From the NCBI GenBank assembly GCA_029747015.1, contig JAKOGI010000183.1:436501-500500 (forward strand): a DNA stretch of 64,000 nucleotides, given 5' to 3'. Below are positions 23,411 through 35,016 of the stretch, piece after piece. Source of the DNA: Carnegiea gigantea (lineage: Eukaryota; Streptophyta; Magnoliopsida; Caryophyllales; Cactaceae). Numbering within the stretch: position 1 is the first letter of the stretch; each line of letters begins with the position of its first letter. Below the pieces are notes generated by a model that was not told the origin of the DNA, did no database searches, and worked only from the letters and a program-made list of their open reading frames with translations. Position numbers and translations under genes: made by a program.

Positions 23411-25142
23411 ATTTTTTTTAAAGAATACTTTTAATATATATATAAAGACTTATTGGGTGTATAAAAGTATGTACTTCTGTGAATCCCAAATATGACATAT
23501 GTTTTGATATACTGGCATGACCTCTCATGCTGACGAGGTAATTAACCATTTTATTATAATTAACATTAAACTGAACCGTATAATAAGTTAAAGAGAATAA
23601 TAAGTGGGTGTAAAATACTAAAATGGCGAAAATTTAAAAAAATTAATTGCATAGAAAGTGGGGATGTCCGTACGAATAAAAGTCCAAAATGAACAGCCCC
23701 GAAAGAAGGGGAAATGTTAGGGGGGGCCCACTGTCACGAGTGAGAGTTTGACATATTTGACTGACTGAGACCCCTAAACATTCATAGAATATATCGCAAA
23801 AAAATAAAGCATTTAATTTTGAAATTATAATAATTGCTGTTGTTTTCGCCATTAATTTTGTCCGACCAATTGCTATTTGCCATTGCTTTTACCTGATTAG
23901 GACTACACCAAAGGCCCTTTAGTTGTACGGATCACTCTCTTCCATGACTCTCTTTCTGCCACGTGGTTAGGCTGGCCTAATTTACAGATCTATGAAATAA
24001 CACCATTTTCCAGTATAGATTTTGCTTTTATTGGATCCAAAGAAATCGAGGCATAGACAATTTTATTGCTATCAATATTTTTATCCGTAGAGAGATTAAT
24101 TTCAAGAGACTCATAAAATAAGATTTTGTAAAAATATTTTATCGATCCGTGAAATATACAACAAATACACATGAATAAAATGTAACAAGTAATTTTCGAG
24201 AGTATTTTCATTAGATTGATAGGATTGGAGTTAGATAGGATTGTAATGTAACGAGTTTTGTTTTGAATTGAAACTACACGGAATTAATAATCAAAATAAC
24301 TAATCATATAGAATAACGTTGTTATTTAATACTGTCTTACGCAACTTTAATAACAATTATACAGGCGGTGTATTAGTTAAACAAATCAACATTTTATGAG
24401 AGGAAAAGATAAACTAATCTTAAATCATTTTTCAAATGATTTCCCTAGTTTTTATGATTATTGCTTTTTTGATCAATTTGCTCGTCATGAAATTGGCTTT
24501 GTAAATGGACCAAAAGAATGAGAATCCAAATAAATACGGCAAATTTAATGTCAGTCAACACCATGGTTATTTGAATTCGATGAATTTTATTTATTTATTT
24601 TCTGTTTAAATAAGAGAGGCGAAAAGGACGAGGAAATTTGAAAGGAGGGAGGGTTTCATTTATGAAGGCATTTAATCAGAAGTAGAAGAGAGAGTGAGAG
24701 AGCGAAGGTTGAGTGAGGTTAGGCCACAAGTGGGTACCGGACACAACTGACAGGGACGCACGTGGGTATCCACTCCGCACGATTGGCTGAAAGGGGGCCC
24801 CCACACCGCAGCGGAAGGTCAAGCCCAGGCGTCCAATCGAACGTCCCATCCCCCCCTCCCCCACCGCTCATTGTGGGATTCCCTCTTCATCACTCCCCTC
24901 CCCTCTGTCTATAAGTATCTATTATTAATGTTAAATATTTAATTATTCGTTGACATCGATTAATTCTCGGTAGCATTTAGTTATACTTTTTAATTATAAT
25001 TTCATATAATTACTGAGCAATATTAATCGATTCCATCAACCAAAAAAAAAATAAAATAAAATATTTATCGATATCACTCATCATTTGATCAGCACTGGTA
25101 AATCCTCACCAACACTTAATATCAATAAATTATTTGAAGCAT

Positions 25143-25213
25143 ACACCACCACCACCACCACCACTACTACCTCCCAGTGTAGGTCCTGCTTTCGTGAAGT
25201 TCGGAGAAGTTAC
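25143..25213 (-). mobile_element. SINE 3' end with (GTG)n tail
   Basis: Reverse complement of the family at 14689: ACGAAAGCAGGACCTACACTGGGAG followed by GTAGTAGTGGTGGTGG. Only the tail region is recognisable. Confidence 0.7.
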
Positions 25214-27722
25214 TTGAAGCATATTATACTGAATTAGGCAATTGGTGAGTTGACAAAAATATGCCTAATGAAATATACAAGGCTTGGAGTCTAGATATCT
25301 CTACTCAACTACATGATTCAGAATAGTTTGACCTTAGTCAAAACTTTATTCGAATATAAATGATTTTTTGTTTGGTTGCCTTTAAACATAAGCAACCTTG
25401 ATTATCAATTCAAAGTATAAGTATAATAATGGTCATTGAAACAAAAAAATCTGAGTATATTATGTGTCAGTTTCAAGTGAAGAGTAAACATTATTAACTA
25501 ATGATCACAGCTGCCTTTGGTGTAAGTTGTCATAAATAACGAAGTTTAACAACTCTTAAAAAAATTCGTTGGTTAAACTACTTATTCATTCCACTAGATT
25601 TTTTCTATTATGTCTTTTTAACCATGTCATCAACCATACCAAAAAGAGTCATATCATATTGGTACAATCATACACATTTGATTTGACAAATTCCTTAATA
25701 TATCCTATCTGTGCACACTAGATTTATTTGGCATTTTGGATCATGAGAAGTTGGCATAAGCAGTGGCAATCATAGTTAGACGAAAGAAATTCCTAAAAAT
25801 GTCTCACCAATTCTGGCAATACGCAGCCAAAAACAAAAAAGAAAGAAAAGAAATCTAACAATAATTGCATTTCAAGCATATATAATAAATATAAAAGATG
25901 ACAGAAAAAGTTTTAGGGCATACATATATATATATAAATATATTGATTAGACATTACATATTCATTGCGTTTCATTGGTGTTTTTTGTGGGTGTGGCTAT
26001 GTTGTCTATCAAGTTGATGGATGGATGAACAAGTGAAAAGACAAAACGATCCGAAGAATCTCTTGGTTTATTTCATCATCATAATCATCGCATCACAACA
26101 ACAATCGTATGACCCCATCCATCATGCATGAGATCAGATGTTATCTGCATCGATTTTATGCCCTTGTCTTTTTGGCCTTTTTTGTTACTATTTTCTCTTT
26201 TCAATCTTGCACTCAACCTTGGTTGAAGCCCGCCCCCTCTTTCATTACTCCAAAACGGTATAACCTTATCTTTCAATTCTTATAGAGATGTTTTTTTCTT
26301 CTTTTTTCAAAAACGAGGCGCAGAAGTCGATATGGTTGCAGTTTGTAAGATATATACATTTGAGTCGAGATCTATTACATAACTACTTATACATTAGACG
26401 TTAAGTTTAATTGGTCTGTTTTTCATGTAAACAAAACACGAGTTCTTTGAGAAATTTTTGTTGGTTTTGATTTAATAGTGTAAAGGATTAAAGTGAAATA
26501 AATTGTTGTGTTGCCTGTATCTTTTATCTCTTTTGGACGGGGGACGGAAACTAGTAGGAAAATAATTTTGTCTTTCAAATATTTATTTTGACTATTAACA
26601 ATCTACCAACATTTATAACGTGGTAAAAATGGCATGTACATATTTTGGATCATCCAACGCTTAGCATAGGGCTCGAGGTGAAATTTTCGTATGATTGTTC
26701 AGTTGATTCAACAAAAATCTTCAAATTCTTTATAAGCATAATACGTTTAAATGAAAGAAAAAAACTACGATGTATGTATCATGTATTTGTACATATAATG
26801 TATATGTTCACAATCTCACCTATCATAAACACAAATCCCTCTACAATGCTCTTACACAAGGTTTTTTTTCCTTTCCATATTTATTCATGTAAAATAACGC
26901 CATAAATATTTAGACCGTTGGCATTATTTTTGTTTCACAAATACCTCACAAATGTATCAAGCTAGCTCATTGAATTTGTACGTGAAAGAGCAGATTCGAG
27001 CACATATGTATACATGAAGCGTACCACGGTACAATTTTTGCTAAATCCTATTTTAATTAATTTCAAATTAATGATTATTCTTGAGAATATAATCCAAACT
27101 TTTGCTCGATAAAGTCATGATTTTGGAATCTAATTAAAAGGGAAAAGGGGGTCCTAGTTAGTTTGCATTATTTTCTGCTGCTCCCACCTTGAATGATCAA
27201 GCCAATAATACAATCCATAAATTGCCGTTAATTATAATTTATGATAATTGTGATATTATAATCATGACAACAAAATCCAGTGAGGATTAGCTGACCCCAT
27301 AGGATTGTCGGCCAGCTTATGTATATTGATTGACCTAGAAAGTTAAACCTCAACCATATTGATGTGATCTTATAAATCTAGCTAGTTATAATAGTTCGGA
27401 TAATGGTAATTGTACTATTTACCTCAAAATATAGAAATATTTCGTTTAGTTTAACTTAAGATTTTATATATTTGATGGATGAAAAAAGGTTTGATTGATT
27501 TAGATACAGTACGGACAAGGTTCTAAATGCTAGAGGATTACAAAACCACGAATGTACTATACAATTTTTCTTATTTACAAAATTACACACATCAACATGT
27601 TTTCATGAATGTTTCAATTAATTATCTTTCTTATATGTTTCTTTTTCTTCATGTTCAAACGACGCACAAAAGTCAATGCAAGTGTGATTTGAGCACAAAT
27701 CCAGCTCTAATAACAACATTTA

Positions 27723-28115
27723 GGCTCCATTTGGACCTTGAAAAATTTGATGAAAAGAAAAAAATTAAAAAGTTACTTTTTTCTTGTGTTTGGTTTAGAG
27801 AAAATCACAAAGAAAAAAATATGGAGAAAAGCAGGTGGAAAAATTGTTAGAAACAAGTGATAGATTTTTCCTCATAAAATTGTGAGGAAAGTTTGAGGAA
27901 AATTCCAAACCTCTTCGAACTTCACATTGCTTAGATTACATCAACATGATTCAAGTAGTTCATCAACATTTAAATTTCTCATCTAAATCCTTATATTTTT
28001 TTCCTCAATTCAAACAAGGGAAAAAAACTCATTTTCTTTCTAATATTTTTTCCTTCACATTTTTTTTTCCTTTAACTTTTCTTTCCATTAAATTTTCTAA
28101 GGATCAAACAAAGCC
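27723..28115. mobile_element. Tourist-like MITE, left member of an inverted pair
   Basis: A 393-bp element flanked by TTA at 27720-27722 and 28116-28118. It has long imperfect terminal inverted repeats: GGCTCCATTTGGACCTTGA at the left, and GGCTTTGTTTGATCCTTAG inverted from the right, continuing into AAAATTTRATGGAAAG. Size, TTA duplication and GGCTCCRTTTGG-like ends fit PIF/Harbinger Tourist elements. Confidence 0.8.
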
Positions 28116-29322
28116 TTAGAGATTTTATCGATTGAAATAACTAGCACTCACATCTTTCATACTTGTTGACATTCTTTTTATGTAAGAATTATATTTTGAA
28201 AATAGATAATGTTGTTCCTGCACACCCCCCCTCCAAAGTGGCTAGAGCGAATGTTATTAGTGTACTAGTTAATGACAAAATAGACAATGGATAATCCAAA
28301 CACATTACCTTTGAGGAAGGAATTAATTACATATTCCACCAATGTAAATCCTCATTAAGTTAAAGGAATTCAAATCGATGGAACATATATATAAGAAATG
28401 AGACTAGAGGTATGGGGATGATTATTTTTTTTTTAAATTCTTGATTATGTTATTTTGGTTTAATTTAGGATGAATTGTCAATGTAAGGTAAAAATCGTAT
28501 GTAAAGGTGTGTACTTATTTAAACTCGAGAAATAAGAAAGGTTGTACTAAAATTCATACGTTATCCGACAGTCACACTAAATGGTAGTATGTAATTGTGA
28601 ATTAAAAAGACATATAAGAGACCATACACATGTGTTTCTACTCCCATATACTTGAATCCAAATGGGACACCTTGAACAAAACAGGGTAATTAAGTCATGA
28701 TTTAATTTGATGATACTATAAATTCTGAATACCACAAATGGAGAATATCACTCAACTGAAATCAGGGAAACATATTGCTGATATTTCATCAGAACACACA
28801 CAAACATATACAGTGAATAATTAATATATTCTGCAATGTTGAAGTATACAAGCCTTGAGTATGTGTCAGTGACATTGCGGGTTACCTCTTTTAATACCAA
28901 ATTGATGACCACCTTGTTTGATCATTTAACTTGACATTGAATTGAGTCACCTCAGCTTGTCATTTTCAAGGGAATTTGATGCACCCTCCCCCCCCCCCAC
29001 ACAAAAGAAAAAAAGCCCCTCGAGCTCATATATGACAACTTTGTTAGCCTATTTGAATAGAATTAAACCAATTCTAAAATGAAATTACAATGAATAGTTT
29101 TTAACTCATTTTCCATAGTACAACAACATGTCTTGGTGTGCGTCTCATGTTTATGTATTTGGATAGATTCAGATGTAACTTTATCTCAATAAATATCTCT
29201 GTCTGTAGAAAGACTGATTCAAAGAGAGCGATAAAAAATTATTTTTGGTAAAAACATTATATAGAACAAACTGAAGATAAGTACCAGGGAATGAACTAAT
29301 CATTTTCCAATGTAAATGTTAA

Positions 29323-29711
29323 TGTTCCGTTTGATTCTTACAAAATTTGATGGAAAAAAAAATTAAATGAGAAAAGGTGAAGCAAAATGAAGTAGAGAGA
29401 TAGTGAGGTTTTTTATCTTGTTTAGATTGAAAAAAAAAAAAATACAAAAAATTGGATGCGAAGCTTAAATGTTGATGAATTACTTGAATCATGTTAACAT
29501 CAGCTAAGCAGTGCAATGTTGAAGAAAGTCGCGAATTATTTTGGAAAATTTTCTCAAACTTTCCTCGTTATTTTATGAGTAACATTTTATCACTTGTTTC
29601 TTATAATTTTTCCGCCTAATTTTCCTCCATATTTTTTTGTGATTTCGCTAAACTAAAAACAAAAACAAAAAAAGTTTCTCTCCACCAAGTTTTCCAAAGT
29701 CCAAACAGAGC
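29323..29711. mobile_element. Tourist-like MITE, right member of an inverted pair
   Basis: The reverse complement aligns along its length with 27723-28115, sharing AAATATGGAG, GAAACAAGTGATA, GAGGAAAGTTTGAG, AACATGATTCAAGTA and TTCATCAACATTTAA. The two copies lie about 1.2 kb apart in opposite orientation. Confidence 0.8.
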
Positions 29712-30725
29712 TAAATTTACTAGCATTAGCAACTTGATCAACTAGAAAATAGGTTTATAATAAGAACACCTCATATTATATTCGCATCACAAATTAAAAT
29801 GTGCTCAGCTCTAAGTATTCCATATATCCTGTGTAACTAGAGCCCCATATCTTAAACAATTTAGCCATTTCAAAGGTATGATAATTATTACCATTTTCTA
29901 CCCTTCAAACATAGGAGTTTCATCAATTTACTCTCAATGATACGACAACACATTAAAGACACTATAATATTAATTTCTCTATTTTTTAATAACTTCATTT
30001 TTTTTCTCTATTTTTCAGTAACTTCATTTTTTCCCCTTATACTGTATGTATTACAGATTGCGCCTCTGAAGAACCCTCAAAAAAGAACATGCAATCCCAT
30101 AAATTTGTATAAATTTACTTAATTTATATACATGTTACCACATCAAGTACGCACTAATTAAAGATTCTTCTGCTTAAGTCGTGCAAAAACGTAATTAATA
30201 TTTATACCTCTGCTAGTACTAATTACAGCAACCCACTCAGACATATACACCTTTTGCCTGTACAATTTCATACTAATCTAAACTTAATTACTGAAACTCA
30301 AGTACGTACTCGCATTTAATTAAAAGCTATGAAAAAGTTGCTTAATTTCTCTCCATGAAGTCCTTTTAAGGTTTTTTTTTCATATAATAATTTGCATAAT
30401 CGCCAGGATCCTTGATAAAAGAGCTGTCTAAAATTTTTTATATAATTTACCCTTTATGAGAAAAGAAACAAATTCGCATAATTTCCGATTAACAATCAGT
30501 ACCATCCAATATTAATCTTACTCTTGATCGGCCATAATTAAGCCAGCAAATCTTTCCATTAACCAACCACGGTAATTAATTAATATTACACTAACCCTAC
30601 CCTAGGTAGAGAACATCTAATACTATTACTAGTCGATAATCCAAATTAAGATAACATCAATATTATTAACCAATCACCACTACATGGCTAACCTTAATTA
30701 GCTTAGACTTGATGATAATCCATAA

Positions 30726-31388
30726 TTAAGCAGCACCTGGTGGGGGCAGCGGCGGAAGCCGGGGCGGATCAAGCGACTGAGGTTGTGGCGGCGGTGGTCT
30801 CTTCCGCCTCTTCTTCTCGTAGCTGATTCCCCTAGCCTTGGACTGCGTATCTCTGACCTCCCTGAGATAAAGCCGGACGGCCCTGGCCCCAAACGGGTTC
30901 TGCTCGGGCTTGCCCCCGTTCTCCTCGAAGGCGGCCCGGAGGCGCCCGATCAAGGCGTCGAGGGAGCCCCAGGCTTGTCGGAGCGGGCACGGGCATGGGG
31001 CGGGCGGGTTCGGGTGGCCGTAGAAGGGGCAGAGGTGGGTGTGGACCTTGGTCTTCCCGAACTGGTCTAAGTACCGGAGGAATTCGAGGACGTGGGCTCC
31101 ACTGCACCGGTGGAGAGAGAGTGGTGGCCGGTGGTTCTTTAGGTATTGGCCGAAGGTGTTCCAGTCTCGTCGCTTCTGGTTCTCGTAGCGGCTGGAGGTG
31201 GTGGTGGAGGTGGTGGTTGTGATGCTGGTGGTGGTGGTGGTGGTGGTGGTGGCGGTGGTCGGGGAGGAGGAGGAGGAGTAGGGTGGTGAGGAGTTGGAGA
31301 GGGCTGAGGATGGTGGAGGAGAGAGGAGGAAGGAGGGGTTTGATCTTGGTGGTGGTGGTGGTGGTTGCTGAGAGAGTGAGTCCATCAT
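30726..31388 (-). CDS. ALOG/LSH-family protein B
   Basis: A single exon encodes 220 residues from MMDSLSQQ (ATG at 31386-31388; a second Met follows at once) to TAA 30726-30728. The frame is open further upstream, but that extension crosses a CT-rich leader and a G19 tract, so the MMDS start is preferred by analogy with gene A. The N-terminus is Pro-, Ser- and Thr-rich. The ALOG domain spans about 67-193 ([56 protein letters not shown]), with zinc ligands H116, C120, C132 and C134. A KKRRKR nuclear signal (192-197) is followed by a Pro-rich tail absent from gene A. Role as for gene A: nuclear regulator of organ boundaries and meristem development. Same strand and near-identical core indicate a duplicate pair. 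Gene B looks closer to the family consensus ([17 protein letters not shown]) than gene A. Confidence 0.95.
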   Translation of the reverse strand: MMDSLSQQPPPPPPRSNPSFLLSPPPSSALSNSSPPYSSSSSPTTATTTTTTTTSITTTTSTTTSSRYENQKRRDWNTFGQYLKNHRPPLSLHRCSGAHVLEFLRYLDQFGKTKVHTHLCPFYGHPNPPAPCPCPLRQAWGSLDALIGRLRAAFEENGGKPEQNPFGARAVRLYLREVRDTQSKARGISYEKKRRKRPPPPQPQSLDPPRLPPLPPPGAA

Positions 31389-31850
31389 TAGGGTTGTGCT
31401 GTGTGGCTTCTTTTTCTTTCTTTTTTTTCCCTCTAAAGAAGCCCGGGGGGGGGGGGGGGGGGGCAGAGAGGGAGAGAGAAACAAAGGGAGAAGGGAGGAG
31501 GAGAGAAATGTTGGGGATGGGGGATGTGGGGTTAAATAATGTGAAGAAGAAACATGTTTTTTTGTTTGGTACACTATATAGTTTTTATAAGTTTCTATAA
31601 GTTTCTTATGATTTCTGACAACTTGTTACAAGTCAAATTTCTCACCGTTTACATATAGATCTTTATAATTTCACACAGTTTTTTCTTACAATTTCTTGCA
31701 CTTTTTACAACTTTATATATATAATTTCTTATAATTTACGTCTTAATTTTACAATTGAAAAGAACACGATCTTAGACTCTTAGTGTTGTTACTATGTACA
31801 ATTACCCCTTAAAAAAAGCATACATGTTTGTACAAAAAGGAGGACAGTAT

Positions 31851-32017
31851 GACCATGTTCTTTTCGTTGGTAAATTTAAATTTATCAACTTCAACCCACA
31901 TCAATCCACTTCAACCAAATTCAAAAAAAAAAAAATATCTATTTTAATTCATTTCAACCAATCTCAATCAATTTCACCCATCTACCGATCTATATTTTTT
32001 ATGAAAAGAACAAATCC
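31851..32017. mobile_element. CAACTTCAATT-rich MITE upstream of ALOG B, copy 1
   Basis: Left end CCATGTTCTTTTCGTTGGTAAAT, right end inverted GGATTTGTTCTTTTCAT, interior CAACCCACATCAATCCACTT-like words. It matches the element at 21088-21371 but has a shorter interior. Confidence 0.65.
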
Positions 32018-32276
32018 TATAGATAGACCTTTTAAGAAAAGGATTGTTTAATGCCTGTCAAATATTTAATTCCACCTAAAAAAATTGTATGCATAGAAGA
32101 AGGGAGTTAAGGGTTTTGGTATTATGAGGGGTGATTTTGGCGTAAAAGTGGGCGTGCAAGTGCAGTGTTTTGATGTTTGAAAGTGGGTGAAGAAACAGGG
32201 GGGTACGGTTCCTTGTTCCTTCCCTAAAATAGGGCCAGCATGAACCTGAATTGGGGTGGATTTCTTTGCCTTTTAT

Positions 32277-32501
32277 GCCCGGTTCTTTTTGTGCATCAAT
32301 TCTAAAATATCAACCTCAACTCACTTCAATCTATTTCAACCTACTTCAACCCACTTAAATGCACTTCTACTATTTTAACCAAGTTCAATTTATCATATAA
32401 AAAAATTCAACCCACTTCAACCCCCCTCAATCTATTTCAACATACCTCAACCTATTTCACCCTTTTACCCACTCCAATTTATCTACGAAAAGAATAGGCC
32501 C
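32277..32501. mobile_element. CAACTTCAATT-rich MITE upstream of ALOG B, copy 2
   Basis: Left end GCCCGGTTCTTTTTGTGCAT, right end inverted GGGCCTATTCTTTTCGTAGAT, interior CAACTCACTTCAATCTATTT-like chain. Same family as 21088 and 31851. Confidence 0.65.
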
Positions 32502-33399
32502 TTAGTCTTGGGCTTTTTTAGGTACCGTTGGTTTAATTTTGTGCACTACTTTATGTTTCCTCACATGTTTTAGTTACCTTTTTTTTTTCCATTTTGTTGA
32601 AGGACATTCGACCACTTAAAAATATGTTTCTTAGAAAAAATGTTAGATAAACTCGTGAATAATTTCTTTTTTTAATTATAATTTACATTAGAATTTTGAT
32701 CATATGAGAGACTATATAAGATCATTTTTGTAAATTAGATTATACTTTGTTTAGCGATGAATAATTCACTTTGTTATAAATGTGATAAATGATCATACCA
32801 AAACGAAAAGTGATAAACGATGATAATAATATCAGTTTTGAGTAACTTCTTTTTGACTGCTTAAAAGGGCCAAAAATTTTGTAATTACTTGATTAACTTC
32901 TATATTCCTTATACTCCTTGACCCTCTGACCGTCATGCTCGGTGCTAACCAACAACCATAGTTTTTCTCTTGTTGAATTGCAACCTTATCCTGGAAATCT
33001 GATTAAGTAGGAGGCTTCTCTCTATTCTTAGTGGTGCAAAATCGACTTCTAGTAGTTAATTAACCTACCTCATAATATATTGGATCGCATCTTTAAAATA
33101 TAGTTTGAGATTTACATAACGATTTTTTATAGATTTCAGTTAGTTTAACTGGTAAAATTTTTAGAATTGTTACCAGATACTTGGATTCGAATTCCACCTA
33201 TTGAACCAAAAATAATAATGGTGTATTTTTTACCGAGTAATATGGTAATACGAAGACTGACACGGCTAGGTAATATTTAACTTACAAGAATAGTCAAACA
33301 AATTATCCATGTATGTTTTTCTAAGCTTTTTTGCCTCATGATATGTCCCATTGCATTCTTAGTGCGAAAATGAAAAAAAAAAAATGAAAAAAAAGTGGT

Positions 33400-33579
33400 C
33401 TGGAATCTTTTGGAATACGCTAGAACGTTCTAGAATATTTTGGAGCACTCTGGATACTCCTAGATTGCTTTAGAACCCTCTAGAGCATCTAAGACCTTTT
33501 GTAGTATTCTACAACATTTTAGGTTGTACTAAGATATTTTAGGATACTCTTTAGAATGCTCCACACTATTCCACATGTG
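33400..33579. repeat. Degenerate 10-bp tandem array (CTAGAANNTT-like), 18 units
   Basis: Cut at every tenth base from 33400, the sequence falls into register: ctggaatctt, ttggaatacg, ctagaacgtt, ctagaatatt, ttggagcact, ctggatactc, ctagattgct, ttagaaccct and so on to 33579. The unit contains GAANNTT, so adjacent units form heat-shock-element-type inverted GAA/TTC pentamers with 10-bp (one helical turn) periodicity. The units are too diverged for recent slippage, yet the register is kept for about 180 bp. Confidence 0.8.
33423..33435. promoter_or_regulatory. Perfect three-pentamer heat shock element
   Basis: GAACGTTCTAGAA fits nGAAnnTTCnnGAAn exactly, the binding site for a heat-shock-factor trimer. 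A second near-perfect copy, GAATATTCTAGAT, lies at 33604-33616. A TATA-like TGTATATATACG follows at about 33676-33687. Binding is inferred from the motif only. Confidence 0.6.
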
Positions 33580-34667
33580 TGTAGTCTGTAGTATATTTAT
33601 ATAGAATATTCTAGATGAATAATAATAGTCGCATGATCGAATAAATCGATCCACTATCTATTGAGGAGGTGGATGTGTATATATACGTACTCCAAGGGGC
33701 TCATTTGTATACCAAACCATTGAAAGTATTCCAAGTGCAATACAAAACATTCTCCCAAATTGTCTCTCTCTCTCTAAATTCTCTTTGACTGTGTGAGTGC
33801 TTACTTAGGTTTCCACAAAGTATAAGTTAAGCAACCATCAAGGTTTACTAGCAAACTAAAGAAGGGTTTCCGAGTGAAGTTGCTAGTCTCACACGAGTTT
33901 GAGTTTGAGTGAAATTATCAACCCGTAATGATTGGTCCCATCCCTATAATAGAGAATTTGAGGATAACCTTTAAATATTTTAATTAATCAAACCTTTTAT
34001 GTAGACAAATTGTCCCTACACAAGAGACATGTATGCGGTAGGGCTTGTTTTTAGTAGGTAGGGAAAGCTACAAAACGAATTCAAATTGGTTGAAAAACGA
34101 AGCCAATGAATGATAATTAATAATGCTTAAACTTCAGCATGTGAAGGGGAAGGTCTAATTTCTATATATTTCCGTGCAATAATTGTATTAATCAATCTAT
34201 GTGATTAAGAGGATCTATATATGTGTATAAATAAGATTTATATCTGTAAATTTAATATTACCTCAATTGTTAAAGAAAATTTCAAATCCTTTGAAATAAA
34301 GAATATTTTAAAAAGATATTATAGAATTAGTTTCAAAATCTTCGATCAGTCCTTTTAGCTTTTTTTTTAAAACACTCGATTATCCTGAATTTAAAAAAAA
34401 AAAAAATTGTATAATCTCTCCCATTCTGAGGTCTTATAAATAGTTCTTGTCACAATCTTAAGTCGAACAATATGTTAATGCTTTTAATAGTAGACGGTTT
34501 TTTTAATTTATCTTTACTAATTTAGTATACACAACAAATAAGTAAATAAATACAAGAGGCGTGACATTATTGTCACAATAACCCTAAGCCAACCCAGGTT
34601 TGATTTTCACATGCCCATTGTAATGTAATTATATTGTGTCATCCTCTCTTATTTTTATGACCTAATA

Positions 34668-34732
34668 TGTGTGCGCGCACACACGTGTGTCTATACATAT
34701 ATATATATGTGTGTGTGTGGGCGTGTGTGTGC
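34668..34732. repeat. Alternating purine-pyrimidine tract (GC/GT/AT)
   Basis: TGTGTGCGCGCACACACGTGTGT is followed by a (TA)n and (GT)n run. The palindromic TGTGCGCGCACA core within alternating purine-pyrimidine sequence can adopt Z-DNA or a cruciform in principle. Confidence 0.7.
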
Positions 34733-34743
34733 AGTGCAAACTA

Positions 34744-35016
34744 AGGGTTTCTTCGTTATAAGTATATTGAACTGACTACCTGTTTTAACTAGCTTCAATC
34801 TGCTTAAACTTGTTAACTGCTAGTTAAACCTGATTCAATTTGCTCAAATCTGCTAATTACTAGTTAAGCTTACTCCAATATGCTCACAAAGATGTTTCAA
34901 AACTGCTCCAATTTGATAACTGCTAATCAAACTTATTTCAACCTATTTTTTATTGGTCAAACTTGTTATAGTCTGATCAAACCTGATAATTCAATATGCT
35001 CACAGCGAACAGGCCA
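34744..35016. mobile_element. MITE with internal AGTTAAACYTG quasi-repeats
   Basis: The left end AGGGTTTCTTCGTTATAAGTATATTGAA is mirrored by the right end, which reads inverted GGCCTGTTCGCTGTGAGCATATTGAA. The interior repeats words like CTAGTTAAACCTGATTCAAT and TGCTCAAATCTGCTAAT about seven times. Confidence 0.6.

Larger units (their letters stand above)
20925..30725. other. Region between the two ALOG genes
   Basis: About 9.8 kb without a recognisable gene. It holds the separately listed MITEs at 21088-21371, 22835-23410 (with a nested insertion), 27723-28115 and 29323-29711, and a SINE tail at 25143-25213. The intervening stretches 21380-22830, 23410-25140, 25215-27720, 28120-29320 and 29715-30720 show AT-rich sequence and short SSRs only. 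A locally GC-rich segment at 24,690-24,900 has no supported function. Confidence 0.6.
33370..33960 (+). mobile_element. LTR- or promoter-like remnant containing the HSE array
   Basis: The HSE-like array is followed by a TATA-like box (about 33676-33687), a CT-rich stretch (about 33761-33790) and leader-like sequence without open frame, the order seen in plant copia LTRs that respond to heat. No TG...CA termini, target duplication, primer-binding site or internal coding sequence was located, so this call is tentative. Confidence 0.35.

Noticed and set aside
24676..24905. GC-rich stretch with an open minus-strand frame
   Set aside because: The predicted product has no family resemblance and the stretch looks like non-coding GC-rich DNA or an eroded element.
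28201..28260. tRNA-like B box near GTGGCTAGAGCGAATG
   Set aside because: No A box at the proper distance and no clover-leaf pairing.
30726..31574. Longer N-terminus for ALOG B starting at 31574
   Set aside because: The extension is translated from a CT-rich leader containing a G19 run, with low-complexity Pro/Lys sequence and no family similarity; MMDSLSQQ at 31388 parallels MDSFSTHD of gene A.
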